Positions 1-11,247 are shown, numbered from the stretch's first letter. The stretch: DNA of 64,000 nucleotides from Drosophila persimilis (GCF_003286085.1 NW_020825294.1:11678501-11742500); one strand, 5' to 3'. The notes: a model not told the origin generated them from the sequence alone. Numbers and translations: made by a program.

Positions 1-1428
1 GTCTTGCGCACGTGGGTGTGGGTGTGGGGAGTGTGGGGGCGGCCCGCCCCGAAGGCGGGTGAAAGCAGGAAATACAAGGTCTGGCCAAATCGGAGGTTTT
101 TACGTCCTTGCTCCACAAAGCGGTCGAGCGACAGAGACAGAGAGCCAAACAATGGGCCAAGCTGTCAAAATTGACAGGCCCCACAGCGGCCTCATGCATC
201 AGTTTGCCATTACTCATTGGACGCGAAATGCTTTACGCAAACCGTGTGCGCATTTGCTGTTTATTTTTGAATTTAGCAGCAGATTCGGCCGCCGCGGCGG
301 CTAACGGTTCGCCCAGACTGACGCATGCGCACAAATTACAAAATCTTGCGAAATTACAGCACACCCCCCGTTCCACCCAGGGGGGAGGGAGATGGCGAGT
401 GAAGTGCCTCATTTCTTGTAACGGGTCTCGTTTCTGCACTTGAATTCAAGTCAAGATTTCTGCTGTACAGTGGCGTTGGGTACCTTGATTTTGCTCAGAT
501 GCTTGCAAAGAAGAGGAGTAGGAAAAGTAGGGGACAGCTGGCTACTGATTCCCAGCCAGTACTTTATCTGGATCTGCCAGAAACGATTCAAAACATACCA
601 AGATATAGCTATATAGATTATAAATAAATCAATTCCACAGGAGATACAAATCTTTAAGGGTATCTCAGGCATCGGTGTTGCTCTCTTAATGTGGCTTAGT
701 CTTGCCTTTAAAGAAAGTGCGTGTGAGTAGAATGCGAATGAGGCAAAAGTCCAAATTAAACACAAAGCAAGGCTGGGAAAAAACCGAAAGAGAGCACAGC
801 AAAGCGAAAGTACTACTACAATATATGTACTTACTCGTAGTACCAACAGCGACGACAATAAAATGCCTCGACTGATGGGGCAGTAATTTACAGAAATTAC
901 CGCAATTGGCCATGATTTGCAGGAGGATCGGATCGCTCCTCCAGGCGCAGAGATAGCCCTCCCTCCAAAGTGGGTTAATTGCACGAAATGTGTTCCATAT
1001 TCAGGTGTGAATTGCAATCAATTTTCGCCAGAGGGTGACCCAAATGCGGCCCAATGAGCAGGCAGAATTCGTTTGGTGATCCGTCAATAATCACGTTAAT
1101 AATTATGGTGATGGGGCATGACTCAAGCGGCACTCGCCAATGTACGTATTTACCCATCTTCTCATTGCGATAGAATGGCCTTCAAAAGTAGTTACCTAAT
1201 TGGCCCACTCTGGGTCTGATTGCTTATCCTTCACAACAATTTCCATAAATACAAAAGAACCTTAAAATAATAAATATGAACTTCTTTAACTTAAATTTAA
1301 AATATATTTATTTTAAATATGAAATATTTCATATCAAAATTCAACAATTTCCTCTCTAAATGCAAATTTTGGTGTACTTAAATGTTAGTGTAAATATTAA
1401 AAATTAAGCCGTTTTCTCTAGAAACGTA
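1..1428. other. Intergenic, no gene recognised
   Basis: No protein domain, splice-site pair or RNA gene could be supported here. The first 450 bases are GC-rich with short G and C runs. From about 1200 the sequence becomes AT-rich. Open frames in this stretch have biased, low-complexity translations and no recognisable motif, so they are treated as chance. Confidence 0.5.
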
Positions 1429-1489
1429 GTCTCCTTTAGCGCAGTCTGTTGGCCAATAAGGGAGTCTAAGTTCGAGTCTGAGGGCGAAG
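1429..1489 (+). pseudogene. Decayed tRNA-Met-like sequence
   Basis: The stretch begins GTCTCCTTTAGCGCAGT, close to the usual 5' end of animal elongator tRNA-Met (GCCTCCTTAGCGCAGT), with an A-box-like TAGCGCAGTCTG at 1437-1448. A B-box-like AGTTCGAGTCT lies at 1469-1479. The T-arm could pair as CTAAG/CTGAG with one A-G mismatch. The A-to-B box spacing is about 12 nt short, so the anticodon arm cannot form, and the acceptor ends pair poorly. This is therefore at best a tRNA relic or tRNA-derived repeat piece, not a working tRNA. The resemblance could be coincidence. Confidence 0.3.
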
Positions 1490-2389
1490 ATTCACTGGTT
1501 TTCCGAGGCAATTGTGACTTGCAATTACTATGTACTGAATAGTTTCTTTACCAACACTGTTTCTCTGATAAATTCCAGCAAAAAGCGGCATGCACTTATT
1601 TACAGTGCCAGGAACACAGCCCATTAGTCAAACGGAGCCAAGTAAATTGTCAATTAAAGCTATATTTCCACCCACACGAAAAGCCTAACTGAAAAATAGG
1701 CCCAAGTGAAACAGCAACAACAATTTTGAAAAATTAACACCAATTTTTCACACATTTCACTTTTGAGTGCACCGACCCAATGCATGGCATCCAAAAGCAA
1801 CAGAAAAACGAAACAAATATATTTATAAATATTTTCTAAATATAAAATCAATGAAATTTCGGTTCCTAAAACTTTTCGACACCGCAATTTGTTAACAATT
1901 TTCACACGCTGCCGTTTGACAGCTGCCACGCCCCCACATAAATCGTTCGCCCCGATGCGTAGAGCAGCCCATTAGTCAGAATGGTCCGACCTGACAGAAG
2001 CACTTGGGGTGCTTCTCGGCTGTCTGTGGGGGAGGTTGCAGTTGCATTTGGATAACAATTGATTATCGAGATGGGAGAAAAACATTTCGCAAGTATACTG
2101 GAAATATTTTTATATAGTCAATATACAGATTGGCTGATATTCAAGAGAAGGCTGTCAGATGGGAAGCAAAAAACCATCTGAGAGGTTTGGATTTAAAGCC
2201 CTTTAACTTCATTGCGCTGACAGTCCGATGCAGATGCGGCCTGTTGGCCAACTGGGGCCAAGGTAGAGGTAGCGGCATGTGGCGTACAGATGCTCAAATG
2301 GATGCACATACTCGTACTCCTGCCCCAAGTCTCTGGGATGGACAGATGCAGAGCATGTTGCTTGCAACGGGAAATATATATTCCAGTTG
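1490..2389. other. AT-rich flank upstream of retrotransposon
   Basis: No gene recognised. The last part (2130-2389) stays open in the frame of the downstream retrotransposon and gives it an artificial N-terminal extension of about 88 codons. That extension has no similarity to an endonuclease domain that I can see. Confidence 0.4.
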
Positions 2390-5027
2390 CAAGGTTTGTG
2401 TTTCGGAAACGTGGTTCATGCCGCATCTATGTGATAATGTTATTTTGTGTACCGGATTTGATCTATACCGATCTGATCGGGAAGGAAATGGTGGGGGTGT
2501 TGCTGTATACATAAACAAGAAACTCAAATCCAAATTAATATGCAAGCACCCTCCAGAAAATGCAATAGAATACCTTTTTATAGAATTATCGGCCTCTAAC
2601 AGTTCTCTTAAATTACTATTGGGCTGTCTGTACAGACCACACCGCAATACAATCTACCAACAAGTAATTGATGCAATTTCAGACCTATCTGTAAGCTATA
2701 CTGACGTAATTATAATCGGGGATCTAAACAGCAATATACTGAAGGAACGACATATGGAGTCAGCGATGGCATCGTTAGGCTCGCATCTAGTCAATAATAG
2801 TAGACCAACACATTTCTCAAACACTGCAAGTACATTATTGGACCTTTGTTTTGTCAATGATAAAGAAAAAATCGTTCTTTATGATCAGTTATCTGTCCCA
2901 ACATTTTCCAGACACGACCTACTTTTCCTGACTTATGATTTTAATTGTAAAAAGATTGACGACGACATATGGTACCGAAATTTTAAGAGCATTGACATTA
3001 CCAAACTTAATGACGAATTCAATACATATGACTGGAATATAATATTTGGCATGGATGATGTTAATTCTCAAGTAGAACAACTACGAGCTCACATAACATG
3101 TCTTTATGAAAAATTCGTACCACTGCGTAAATTAAAGATTGCACAAAAGAAAAATCCATGGTTCAATCAATGTATTGCACACAATATATCATTAAGGGAC
3201 AAAGCATATAACAAATGGAAACGCTACAGAACGTCTGTTCAGTATCAAGAATTTAAAACTTTAAGGAAAAAAACCAACCTATTAATACTGACAGCTAAAA
3301 AATCTTTTTATTCTGTAAGGTTTCAAAGTGCAATATTAACAAGAAGGACATGGAGGGAGCTCAAAGACTTGGGAATAGGGAAGAGGACAAATAACACCAA
3401 AATTGATGTAGACATAGATGAATTAAATAGAAAATTTGTGATAAACGGGGTACCTGAAGTAGCATATAATCATTATCTTGACAATATACCGAATAGTTCC
3501 TGTGATAATAACTTTAGCTTCATGTGTGCCAGTCAGTGTGATGTCCTTGAATCTGTGCTTAAAATTAAGTCAAATGCAATCGGACTGGATGAAATACATC
3601 CAAAATTTCTAAAAATCTTACTTCCAAAAATATTACCACATGTGACTTATATTTGCAATACTGTCTTAACAAAATCAATATTTCCAAGTACATGGAAGCT
3701 TGCGAAAATAACACCGGTCCCTAAAGGAAAAAATGAATATAGACCTATATCAATTCTATCGTTTTTGTCAAAAGTCCTTGAACAATTAATGTCACAACAA
3801 ATTCAAACTTTTCTAGATAACAATGCACTACTAAGTGACAAACAGTCAGGTTACAGAAGACAAAGAAGCTGTACTACGGCAATAGTAAATATAACGGAAG
3901 ACATTAGATTAACACAAGATGAAGGAAATGTGACGCTATTAGTACTACTTGACTTCAGTAAAGCATTTGACACGGTTAACCACGAAATCTTATTAAGTAA
4001 ATTAGTTAACTTTTTCAATTTTAGTAAGGTAGCTATAAAGCTATTAAAATCGTATTTAACGGATAGAAGACAGGTAGTGGTAAGTGGAAGTAGAATTTCT
4101 TCAATGATGAGCACTGCACGTGGTGTGCCTCAAGGTTCAGTTCTTGGGCCGCTTTTGTTCTCATTATATGTGAATGACCTGCCAGACGTCCTGTTAAATT
4201 GTAAAAGTCATATGTATGCGGATGACGTCCAAATGTATGTCAGTCGTCCATTGAGTAAAATTGATGAGTGTATAAGTGTGTGTAACAGTGATTTGCTCAA
4301 TGTGAGTAGCTGGGCGAAGCGTAATGGTCTGGCACTTAATCCAGATAAATGTAAATGTGTAATTATATATAAGAAGCAACTAAATACGATGGCCTATCCA
4401 AAACTTGAAATTGAAGGAAAACAAATTAATTACGTAGATCAGGTGGAAAACTTAGGATTAACATTTAACAATACGCTTTCTTGGAGTAGCCAAGTAGTGA
4501 AAGCTACTGGTAGAACATATAGTCTACTAAGAAAACTCGCACCAACACAAAAATACCTGCCAGATAAACTCAAACTAATGATAGCTAAGACATATTTGAC
4601 ACCCACCTTATTCTATGGTATTGAAATATTTGGAAATTGTGACGCTGAATCTCAAAAAAAACTAAAAGTAACATTTAACAACATTGCCCGCTACATATAT
4701 AATAAGAGACGAACCGATCATATCTCAATCTTAGCAAGACAAATATTCAAAATGGATTTAAAGACATGGATAGGGTACAGAACAATTATTTTTCTACATC
4801 GAATAATCTATACCAGACAGCCGAGCTACTTATATGATAAATTAACCTTTGCTTCATCAAATAGAACGTTGAATCTGGTAACCATAAGGTACAAACTTGC
4901 CAATTCAGGAAAACAATTTTTAGCAAATGCTATTCGGTTATGGAATGAGTTACCTTTCAATATTAAAAATATTAGTAGAGCAACGCAATTTAGGGATAAA
5001 CTAGAAAAACACTTGATAAACCCATAA
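2130..5027 (+). CDS. Non-LTR retrotransposon ORF2: endonuclease (partial) and reverse transcriptase
   Basis: The open frame is 965 codons. Residues 1-88 look like fused flanking sequence. The apurinic-like endonuclease begins at SETWF (92-96, the catalytic Glu motif) and continues with GGGVAVYI, a GDLNSN motif and SRHDLL (the conserved C-terminal SxHD-type motif). The domain's N-terminal part is missing. A linker follows, with the NPW...RDKAY..WK pattern of CR1-like elements. The reverse transcriptase then shows DKQSGYRRQRSCTTA, the DFSKAFDTVNH block, GVPQGSVLGPLLF and the catalytic YADD box. The C-terminal end has the LWNELP motif and a final FRDKLEKHL. No RNase H domain was seen. The protein would carry out target-primed reverse transcription, but loss of the endonuclease N-terminus makes autonomous activity unlikely. 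The usual first ORF (gag-like) is absent. Confidence 0.85.
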   Translation: MADIQEKAVRWEAKNHLRGLDLKPFNFIALTVRCRCGLLANWGQGRGSGMWRTDAQMDAHTRTPAPSLWDGQMQSMLLATGNIYSSCKVCVSETWFMPHLCDNVILCTGFDLYRSDREGNGGGVAVYINKKLKSKLICKHPPENAIEYLFIELSASNSSLKLLLGCLYRPHRNTIYQQVIDAISDLSVSYTDVIIIGDLNSNILKERHMESAMASLGSHLVNNSRPTHFSNTASTLLDLCFVNDKEKIVLYDQLSVPTFSRHDLLFLTYDFNCKKIDDDIWYRNFKSIDITKLNDEFNTYDWNIIFGMDDVNSQVEQLRAHITCLYEKFVPLRKLKIAQKKNPWFNQCIAHNISLRDKAYNKWKRYRTSVQYQEFKTLRKKTNLLILTAKKSFYSVRFQSAILTRRTWRELKDLGIGKRTNNTKIDVDIDELNRKFVINGVPEVAYNHYLDNIPNSSCDNNFSFMCASQCDVLESVLKIKSNAIGLDEIHPKFLKILLPKILPHVTYICNTVLTKSIFPSTWKLAKITPVPKGKNEYRPISILSFLSKVLEQLMSQQIQTFLDNNALLSDKQSGYRRQRSCTTAIVNITEDIRLTQDEGNVTLLVLLDFSKAFDTVNHEILLSKLVNFFNFSKVAIKLLKSYLTDRRQVVVSGSRISSMMSTARGVPQGSVLGPLLFSLYVNDLPDVLLNCKSHMYADDVQMYVSRPLSKIDECISVCNSDLLNVSSWAKRNGLALNPDKCKCVIIYKKQLNTMAYPKLEIEGKQINYVDQVENLGLTFNNTLSWSSQVVKATGRTYSLLRKLAPTQKYLPDKLKLMIAKTYLTPTLFYGIEIFGNCDAESQKKLKVTFNNIARYIYNKRRTDHISILARQIFKMDLKTWIGYRTIIFLHRIIYTRQPSYLYDKLTFASSNRTLNLVTIRYKLANSGKQFLANAIRLWNELPFNIKNISRATQFRDKLEKHLINP

Positions 5028-5245
5028 AAAAAAAAAAAAATAAATAAATAAATAAATAAGTAAATAAAAATAAATAATAAAAATAATAATAATAATAAAA
5101 AATAATAATAAAAAAAAAATAAATAAATAAATAAAAAAAAAATAAAATAGGAAAAAAACAAAAAAAAAAAAATTAGAATTAGTATTAGTATTAATAATAC
5201 AAATATTAGTCATAATAATAAAAATATTAGTCATACCAAAAATGT
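2390..5245 (+). mobile_element. CR1-like non-LTR retrotransposon, 5'-truncated
   Basis: The element consists of a long open frame with an endonuclease-reverse transcriptase followed directly by an A-rich tail and a TAAA/TAA-rich low-complexity tract (about 5025-5245). The 5' end falls inside the endonuclease domain: recognisable homology starts at the SETW motif (nt 2403), and the bases before it look like host DNA. This is typical of incomplete reverse transcription during insertion. The frame carries no stop or frameshift over about 870 codons, which suggests a young insertion. I saw no clear target-site duplication. CR1/L2-type membership is inferred from the style of the RT and C-terminal motifs, and the 3' boundary within the AT-rich tract is approximate. 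Confidence 0.85.
5025..5245 (+). repeat. A-rich and TAAA/TAA simple-repeat tail
   Basis: Immediately after the ORF2 stop codon comes a 15-base A run, then TAAATAAATAAA, AATAATAAT and further A-rich stretches. The stop codon itself overlaps the start of the A run, so the copy has almost no 3' UTR. The tract probably combines the element's 3' tail with later microsatellite expansion. Confidence 0.7.
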
Positions 5246-6794
5246 TAGAATAAGAAAATCATTCTGCTTAAAGCATACAACTACATACATATGTGAACTC
5301 CATGTGACTAGCGCTTTAACATAAAGTAGGAATACTGTTGCGTTAGGAATATATATACAAATAAATACAAATACAAGGTTTTCTTCCGTGTACACTGTGC
5401 ACGCTCTGTAATCCCTGACTTGTATTTATTATTATTTAACCAGTAATGCAATAAACAGAACTAGAGGCAACCCATCCAATGGCAAATTGCTGGGATTCAA
5501 GCAGTTCCGTGTGTGTGTGCCTCACCTTGCATGGACGTGGTGTTTGAACAGAAGGACTGGCACGGGCACGACCTCCATGTACGGACAAATGAGGTGAATG
5601 AAGTGAATAAAACAAGTATTAAACAGTAATCAGTCCAAGAACAAACCATAGTGTCTTCATGTATGAGAAGAAGTCCTTAATAGTAATCATCCCATATATA
5701 TTTTTAGGAAAAATATTTTTCTAGTTGGCCCTTTCGTATGTACCTGGTGGCTTTAATGCATACATTTATTAGGTAATCTGATATAAATAGTTATATATGC
5801 ATATCTCTTATCGACTGATTGAACTTCATTTCAATGCCCTCAATGGGTTGTAATCAGTCGAGCCAATCAAACCAATCCATGGGCTTTACATAACTCCAAT
5901 CCAAGGCATTGTCTTGCAATTCAAACCAAATCAAAAGCCGCCCACATGTCCCCCGGAAAACTCCAGTGCAACGATTTCATGAATATCTAAATATTGATGA
6001 ACCTTGGTCACTATGCGACCCCTTCGACTTGTCTGTGTCTATTCAAATTGAATTTCAGTCTCTCGTTTGTTGAATGCGCTTTTTGTTTACAAGATCCAAA
6101 ACAAAATCGACTCCGAAATGGCGCCTATCTAGCAGACAGATCTAACAATATGGATAAAGAGATCCAAAAATATAACGTTGTATTTGAACGACTGGAATCG
6201 AAAGGCAGCCAGCCGCAGGAAAGACTCACAACAAATAAACAAAACGCACGGAAATCTCTATTTGGTATGGGTGCCGACAAGCGCGATCCCGACTAAAACA
6301 CGCACGAGAGCACGCAGATCGCAATGAACGTAGGAGTCACCTATAACCTAACATGACCCCGATGGAGCATATTCTTCGACAGATAATAGCACTATTAATG
6401 GGGTGCCTAGTCGTATCCCCATATCTACTAGGCTGATGATATCCTCTTTAAATGAATTATCAAATAATTGCCGGAAAATACTTATGATTTTAATTCGATA
6501 TCAATAGATGTACAACAACATTTATCAACCAGGAACATTGTATTATCAAATGCCTAAATCTAGTCGCTTCTCCCTCGTTTCACCAGCACCTGAGTACCAC
6601 ACTCATCAGCAGACGGAACGGACATCACATCAGCACATCACTATACGTAGAGCTCGATTGAATCGAACCATCGGAGAATGCTTATCAAGAACATCGGAGC
6701 GCCTTAATGGCTATTATTAAAAATAAGATTTCGCTCAATGCATTGGGTATTTATTATGGTTTTGAAAATGCTTAATTTCATATTATTGTTTTTG
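5246..6794. other. Intergenic, no supported gene
   Basis: Two short plus-strand frames were considered, at 5994-6296 (100 codons) and 6508-6720 (70 codons). Neither has a recognisable domain, signal peptide or promoter. The second half of the first frame (from the internal Met at 6151) has a more protein-like, charged composition but no known relative. AT-rich DNA with mixed repeats fills the rest. Confidence 0.4.
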
Positions 6795-7034
6795 TCAGTC
6801 ATTTACTCCACTCTTCGTGGCTGCAGCATTAAGAAAATCAAGACCGAAAAGAAAAACTTTAGAGCTGATTTCCTTCAAGTCTGCTAAATAGCTTTCACTA
6901 TTTATATTGGTAGGCGAATCCCCTTTCAGTCTAATCGAAGCCTTTGCCACACTGAGAGCTGCCATAAACTTCGTATCCAAGCCCTGGCCAACTGATGCTG
7001 GCCTGAGGGTGGCCTCAACTACGGAAGGCCCCAA
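6795..7034 (-). CDS. Possible small hypothetical protein
   Basis: A 79-codon minus-strand frame has balanced composition and no low-complexity runs. Its C-terminal half contains ISSKVFLFGLDFLNAAA, which could be an amphipathic helix. I recognise no family. It has no signal peptide and no clear membrane segment. It could equally be the end of a spliced gene, a transposon remnant or a chance frame, and a CRE/TATA-containing promoter-like stretch lies just beyond it on the other strand. Only the open frame itself is seen. Confidence 0.18.
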   Translation of the reverse strand: MGPSVVEATLRPASVGQGLDTKFMAALSVAKASIRLKGDSPTNINSESYLADLKEISSKVFLFGLDFLNAAATKSGVND

Positions 7035-7036
7035 CA

Positions 7037-7140
7037 GTGACGTCGCCCCACATTGACGTCATTATGTTGTGGGTATGTCAGCAGCAGAGACCAAACTATG
7101 CTACTCGTATAAAAGTCTTCGTTCTGCGACGTCATCGTCG
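7037..7140 (+). promoter_or_regulatory. CRE-like cluster with TATA box
   Basis: Three GACGTC cores lie within about 100 bases: GTGACGTCGC (from 7037), a perfect TGACGTCA (7054-7061) and CGACGTCATC (from 7127). A perfect TATAAAAG lies at 7108-7115, which would place a start site near 7138 on the plus strand. TGACGTCA is the consensus for CREB/ATF-type bZIP proteins. No gene downstream could be identified, so the promoter call is inference from motifs alone. Confidence 0.35.
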
Positions 7141-7933
7141 AGGAGGTGAGGTGAATATAAGAGCAGGGACTTTTGATGAGAGCTACAGAGCTTCGGCTCA
7201 CAGCAGCCCCCAAATATGGGGACAGGGTAGCATTGCATAATTGTTGAGTGTTGAAGATGCAGTTCCAACAGGGATATACTCGTGGAGCGAACTAGAGTTG
7301 GAGAAACAGTACTGCGCATTCTCTGTGAGAGGCACTGGTGTCTCTCGCTCTTGGCCAACAGCTGTTATGTGGATGCTGCTACCGCGACATCTCCATCGGT
7401 GACGTCTCCTTGAACTCAACATTTGTGGAGGCCATTGAGGCCAATGCTGTTCGCCATTGGACAGAGAGAACGGCAGATACATAGATGCGAACATCCTGTC
7501 TGTGTGCAATATACTCGTACCATACCATGATCCCCTTTCCATTCTTCTGTGGATAATAGAAACGGTTCTTTTATCAGGGTTCGTATGCCCTCCCTCCTAT
7601 GTGGGCAACAGTTCCGTCAGCTGACGGCATGGGTTTTCCTTCACTCGTTAATATTTAAATAGTTACCAACCCGCTAAAGGTCAAGTCTCTGCACGTGGCC
7701 AACTACGCTGCCTCAGCAGGCCCAGCCTTTGGACGAATAATTTTTTGAATTATTCGCTTTTGTAAATTGATTTTCGATAGCCAAAATTGCTCATCAATAT
7801 GGTCGTTTTTAGCTTTTAAAACTCAAAAATCTATACAGCTACAAAATAACAAAAAATTGCGAAGAAAAACCTGAAAAGCCTCAGTCGAGTACCCATCCTT
7901 CCACCATCATCTGCACGCTGTCAAGGCTATGCC

Positions 7934-7968
<35 letters not shown>

Positions 7969-9288
7969 CTCTCCCTCTTACCACGCCTGACCAATAAAAA
8001 GCACTTTGTATGGTCTAACCGCCTCTCCCTACCTCAACCTCTCTCCAAACCCATTTGGCAACGGCCGCCAAACGACAGAAGCAAGAATAACATTTCGGCA
8101 GACATAAATCGATAAAATTAAGAGGCTGCAGTCCACAGAGCATAGCAAAGGGGAGTCCTTACAGACAGACAGAGGACCGAGAGAGAGAAACAGAGAAAGA
8201 GGCAGAGGCAAAGCCTCCCAAAAAGCATCAACAGCTGAAATGAAAAGGGAAAAAGCCAACAAATTTTGGGGTTTTGGTAAAATGGAAACATTGAAAACGT
8301 CCCATCCGTTTCCGTTTCTCGTTTTTTGCTAGATGTTGCAGGGAAAAACGGAGAGAGTTGCCAAGTAAATGCATAATTAGGCTAAAATGTTGTATCTTAA
8401 ACGAAAGGCGAAAGCACATTTGGCAGGATGGCTTGGCTGGGACTGTTTCTGTATCCTGTTTGAAAGCGAATGGCGGATAGATGATGATGATGCATCCAGG
8501 GCACCCTTCGTCGTCTGCCTGGATGCTGTGGCGCAGGCCATCCGACAGGACTTGCCTCTCCGCCTTTCCTGTTCCCCGTAAATGTCCGGGCTGTGCCTGT
8601 GGATACATAGGAAACAAGAGAAAGTGATACATAAAACACCAGTCTATAGACACATAAGGGAATGATGAGTTCTGTCTGTGCAGGCCTTTCGTATTGCTTG
8701 CGTAGAGCCTGGGGTGGGTAATTCAGCTTGATGCTTGGCAACACTCCCTTCAACATTTGTGGCGTGCAAATGGGATCTATTAGGATTTCTTTTAGGGCTT
8801 AAAGCAAGGGCTTCAAACTGTGCAATTCGCTTGGAAAATGAGTGATAAAAAGGGATAACGTAGAACGACTGATTGAATCAGTGAATCATCAGAGGACAAA
8901 CAAAACGGATAAGCCAAGAACTCTCTATTGTTGGCTTAAATGGTCAGTATATTCAACAACAATTTGACCATCTATAATCTATAAGAACTACTTTACCTTC
9001 GTCCTTACTTATTTTATTAGATATTATCTCTATCAGTTTATTTCTTTATTCTTCTATAACTTCTATAACTTCATCTCGATGAAGTCAGTTTCCACTACCG
9101 TCAATTCCTATTGTAATCCATCAAAATCGAATATACTACACACCGTTGCGCGTATTTAGCTGAAACATATATGTATGTATTTTGAAGGCAATCTATTAAC
9201 GTGGCCGTAAAATCCACACACATGGCAACCATTCGGAAGCGTGTTCCCCAGCGCCGACCTCTACCAATTTATTTTAATCTAAACACAA
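7141..9288. other. Non-coding, no gene recognised
   Basis: This region contains the CT microsatellite at 7937-7964, AT-rich stretches and several short overlapping open frames with arginine-, proline- or serine-rich chance composition. No splice-site pair or domain was convincing. Confidence 0.4.
7937..7964 (+). repeat. (CT)14 microsatellite
   Basis: An uninterrupted CT dinucleotide run followed by interrupted CT-rich sequence. On the other strand it is GAGA, which could bind GAGA factor, but no promoter context is evident. Confidence 0.9.
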
Positions 9289-9350
9289 CCGAGCAGCATC
9301 GTCACTCATAGGCCCCTGCCCCCCGTGTGCTGGCTGCTGCTGCCCCCTAC
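9289..9350 (+). repeat. 62-bp direct repeat, copy 1
   Basis: This copy begins CCGAGCAGCATCGTCACTCA and ends at TGCCCCCTAC. It matches 10010-10071 at every base except one (T versus G in CACTCA/CACGCA). Flanking sequence differs between the copies, so this is a small, recent, discrete duplication. Confidence 0.9.
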
Positions 9351-11241
9351 AACACCAAAACAAAACAAAACAAAACAAAAGTTTATTCACACTACGGTAG
9401 ATTTTGCTCGGTCTTGTTCTTGTTTTTTTTTCTATAATCTAATTTTCCATGGCGCACTCCCATCGGGCGACCGTTTGTTTTCGTTTCTGACTCTCTAGGT
9501 AACCCGTGCATATGTACATATCATCCGATGAAAGCGATAATCTCCGTCCCCCACTTCGACCACCCACCCGCCCACTCACCAGCGGGGCCCACGGATTTGG
9601 AAAGCGCTTTCGGGCGTCAGGCGTGACGGTCAATGATCACTTTTGGGCAACGACTGCGGCGGCAACAGCAAATTTGATCATCCATCGAGTCCCACAGCAG
9701 GCAATCATTGAGGTTGTTTGTTTTTGTTTTTGTTTTGTTTGGGGTTTGTCTTTGCGTTTTCGTTTGCTGGCGTTGACGCACTCTAATAACTTTTATAAAC
9801 GGTGTTCGGGCAATTTTGCCCATTAAATATATTTGGCTGCCGGACAATCAAAAACAAAAGTTAGTTACCATTTTTTAGGGAAGAGCTTGTTTGAGTATGT
9901 TGGTTTTTTTTGTATGAGACAGAAGATACTTTAAAAGAGATTTAAAATAGTGGGTGTTTTTTTTTGTTAGATCAATTTAAAGAGTATAGAGAAATTCAAG
10001 ATACTATTTCCGAGCAGCATCGTCACGCATAGGCCCCTGCCCCCCGTGTGCTGGCTGCTGCTGCCCCCTACCATTTCCTACTATACGAAACTATTTTAAC
10101 TTCATCTATCAGTCTATCAATATATCAAACTACTCAAGGAATATTTTATTTTATTATCTCTGAAGAGCACCCCCTCTTCGGCGTGTGAGCGAAAATAATA
10201 TTCCTCAAGCTCCTTTCGTTTAATAATTTAATTTCGCTGTGAAAATGAAACACGCAAGTCTACGCCATCATCCGATCATCCAAACCTCATTTCTTACTCC
10301 TGGACAAGGCATTTTTTCTCCAGTAGTTGGCTGGCATGCGATCTGTCCATAAGAGACTTTTACTTGCTATCCTTTGCTACGCGGGGACTTGACTTCCGTT
10401 TTGTATCGAACTCTGTGCAATTTCCGCCTTGAAAAAAACATTTGCGTGACTTGAGAAATCTGATGTGAGAGTTTTACATGGATTGAAATATATAATATAC
10501 AACATATTACTCACAGTGCTGTCGATTCGCAGTGTGCAGGCCTGGCCAGGCCAGGCCAGGCCACGCCTGTCTGGACCTGTCACAGACACTTGTTGATTAA
10601 TAGGCGAGAGAAGTCAGTCTCTCTCCAGCACCCGGTTCAGGTGGCTGACCTTCCCATTTTTCCCATTTCCTCGTGCTTTGTCTCCGACTCTGTTCCCCCG
10701 ATCTGCGCCAAATTAATTCGGTAATGTGAAATATTTCATTCCAAATATGCCCGCCCGATATCATTCTCTGTTGGCTATTTCCATCTGAAACAAGCTTCCG
10801 TATACTGAACGCAGACAAAAGGAAATATCTGTACATATTTATTGAAATTTCTTTCGGCTTTTCATTTATTTCACAATGGATTCGGTGTAAGAGGCATTCC
10901 ATGAAATACCTTTTGACTCAATTAAGAGACTGCTAAAACCATTTGTCATTGAGTTCGCTGAAAATGATCCATGCGATTTTCACAGAAATGAGACGTTGAA
11001 ATAAATGCGTGTTTCAAAATTCACAGGAAAATATATTATATATACGGGGAGAGGTCGAAAGTCTATTAAAAATGATTTAAGAACAGATAGTTGTTAAAAT
11101 ATATACATTTTTTTTATTATGATTGATTTTTCATGCATCATATACATTCAAAAACTAAAAAGCTGGCGATCGGTTTTTGTGAAAATTCAATTAGACTAAA
11201 AATAACTGCAAGAATTTTAAGCAATATATATTTTTTTTATA
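9351..11241. other. Non-coding, no gene recognised
   Basis: Apart from the second 62-bp repeat and a (GGCCA)n run near 10541-10565, this stretch holds AT-rich sequence with an AAAAC pentamer run just after 9350. Short open frames have no recognisable features. Confidence 0.4.
10010..10071 (+). repeat. 62-bp direct repeat, copy 2
   Basis: The second copy of the 62-bp unit, starting 721 bases after copy 1 with a single mismatch. It contains the same C-rich and CTGCTG segments. No terminal repeats or coding potential were seen in the unit. Confidence 0.9.
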
Positions 11242-11247
11242 TTTATT
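11242..11247 (-). terminator. Candidate polyadenylation signal of gene copy 1
   Basis: AATAAA on the minus strand (TTTATT on the plus strand) lies about 100 bases past the stop codon of the 192-codon secreted-protein gene. That is a usual distance for a short 3' UTR. It was called by position and motif only. Confidence 0.45.

Noticed and set aside
7037..7240. 67-codon frame overlapping the CRE/TATA cluster
   Set aside because: Its start lies upstream of the TATA box, so the promoter could not produce it; no protein features.
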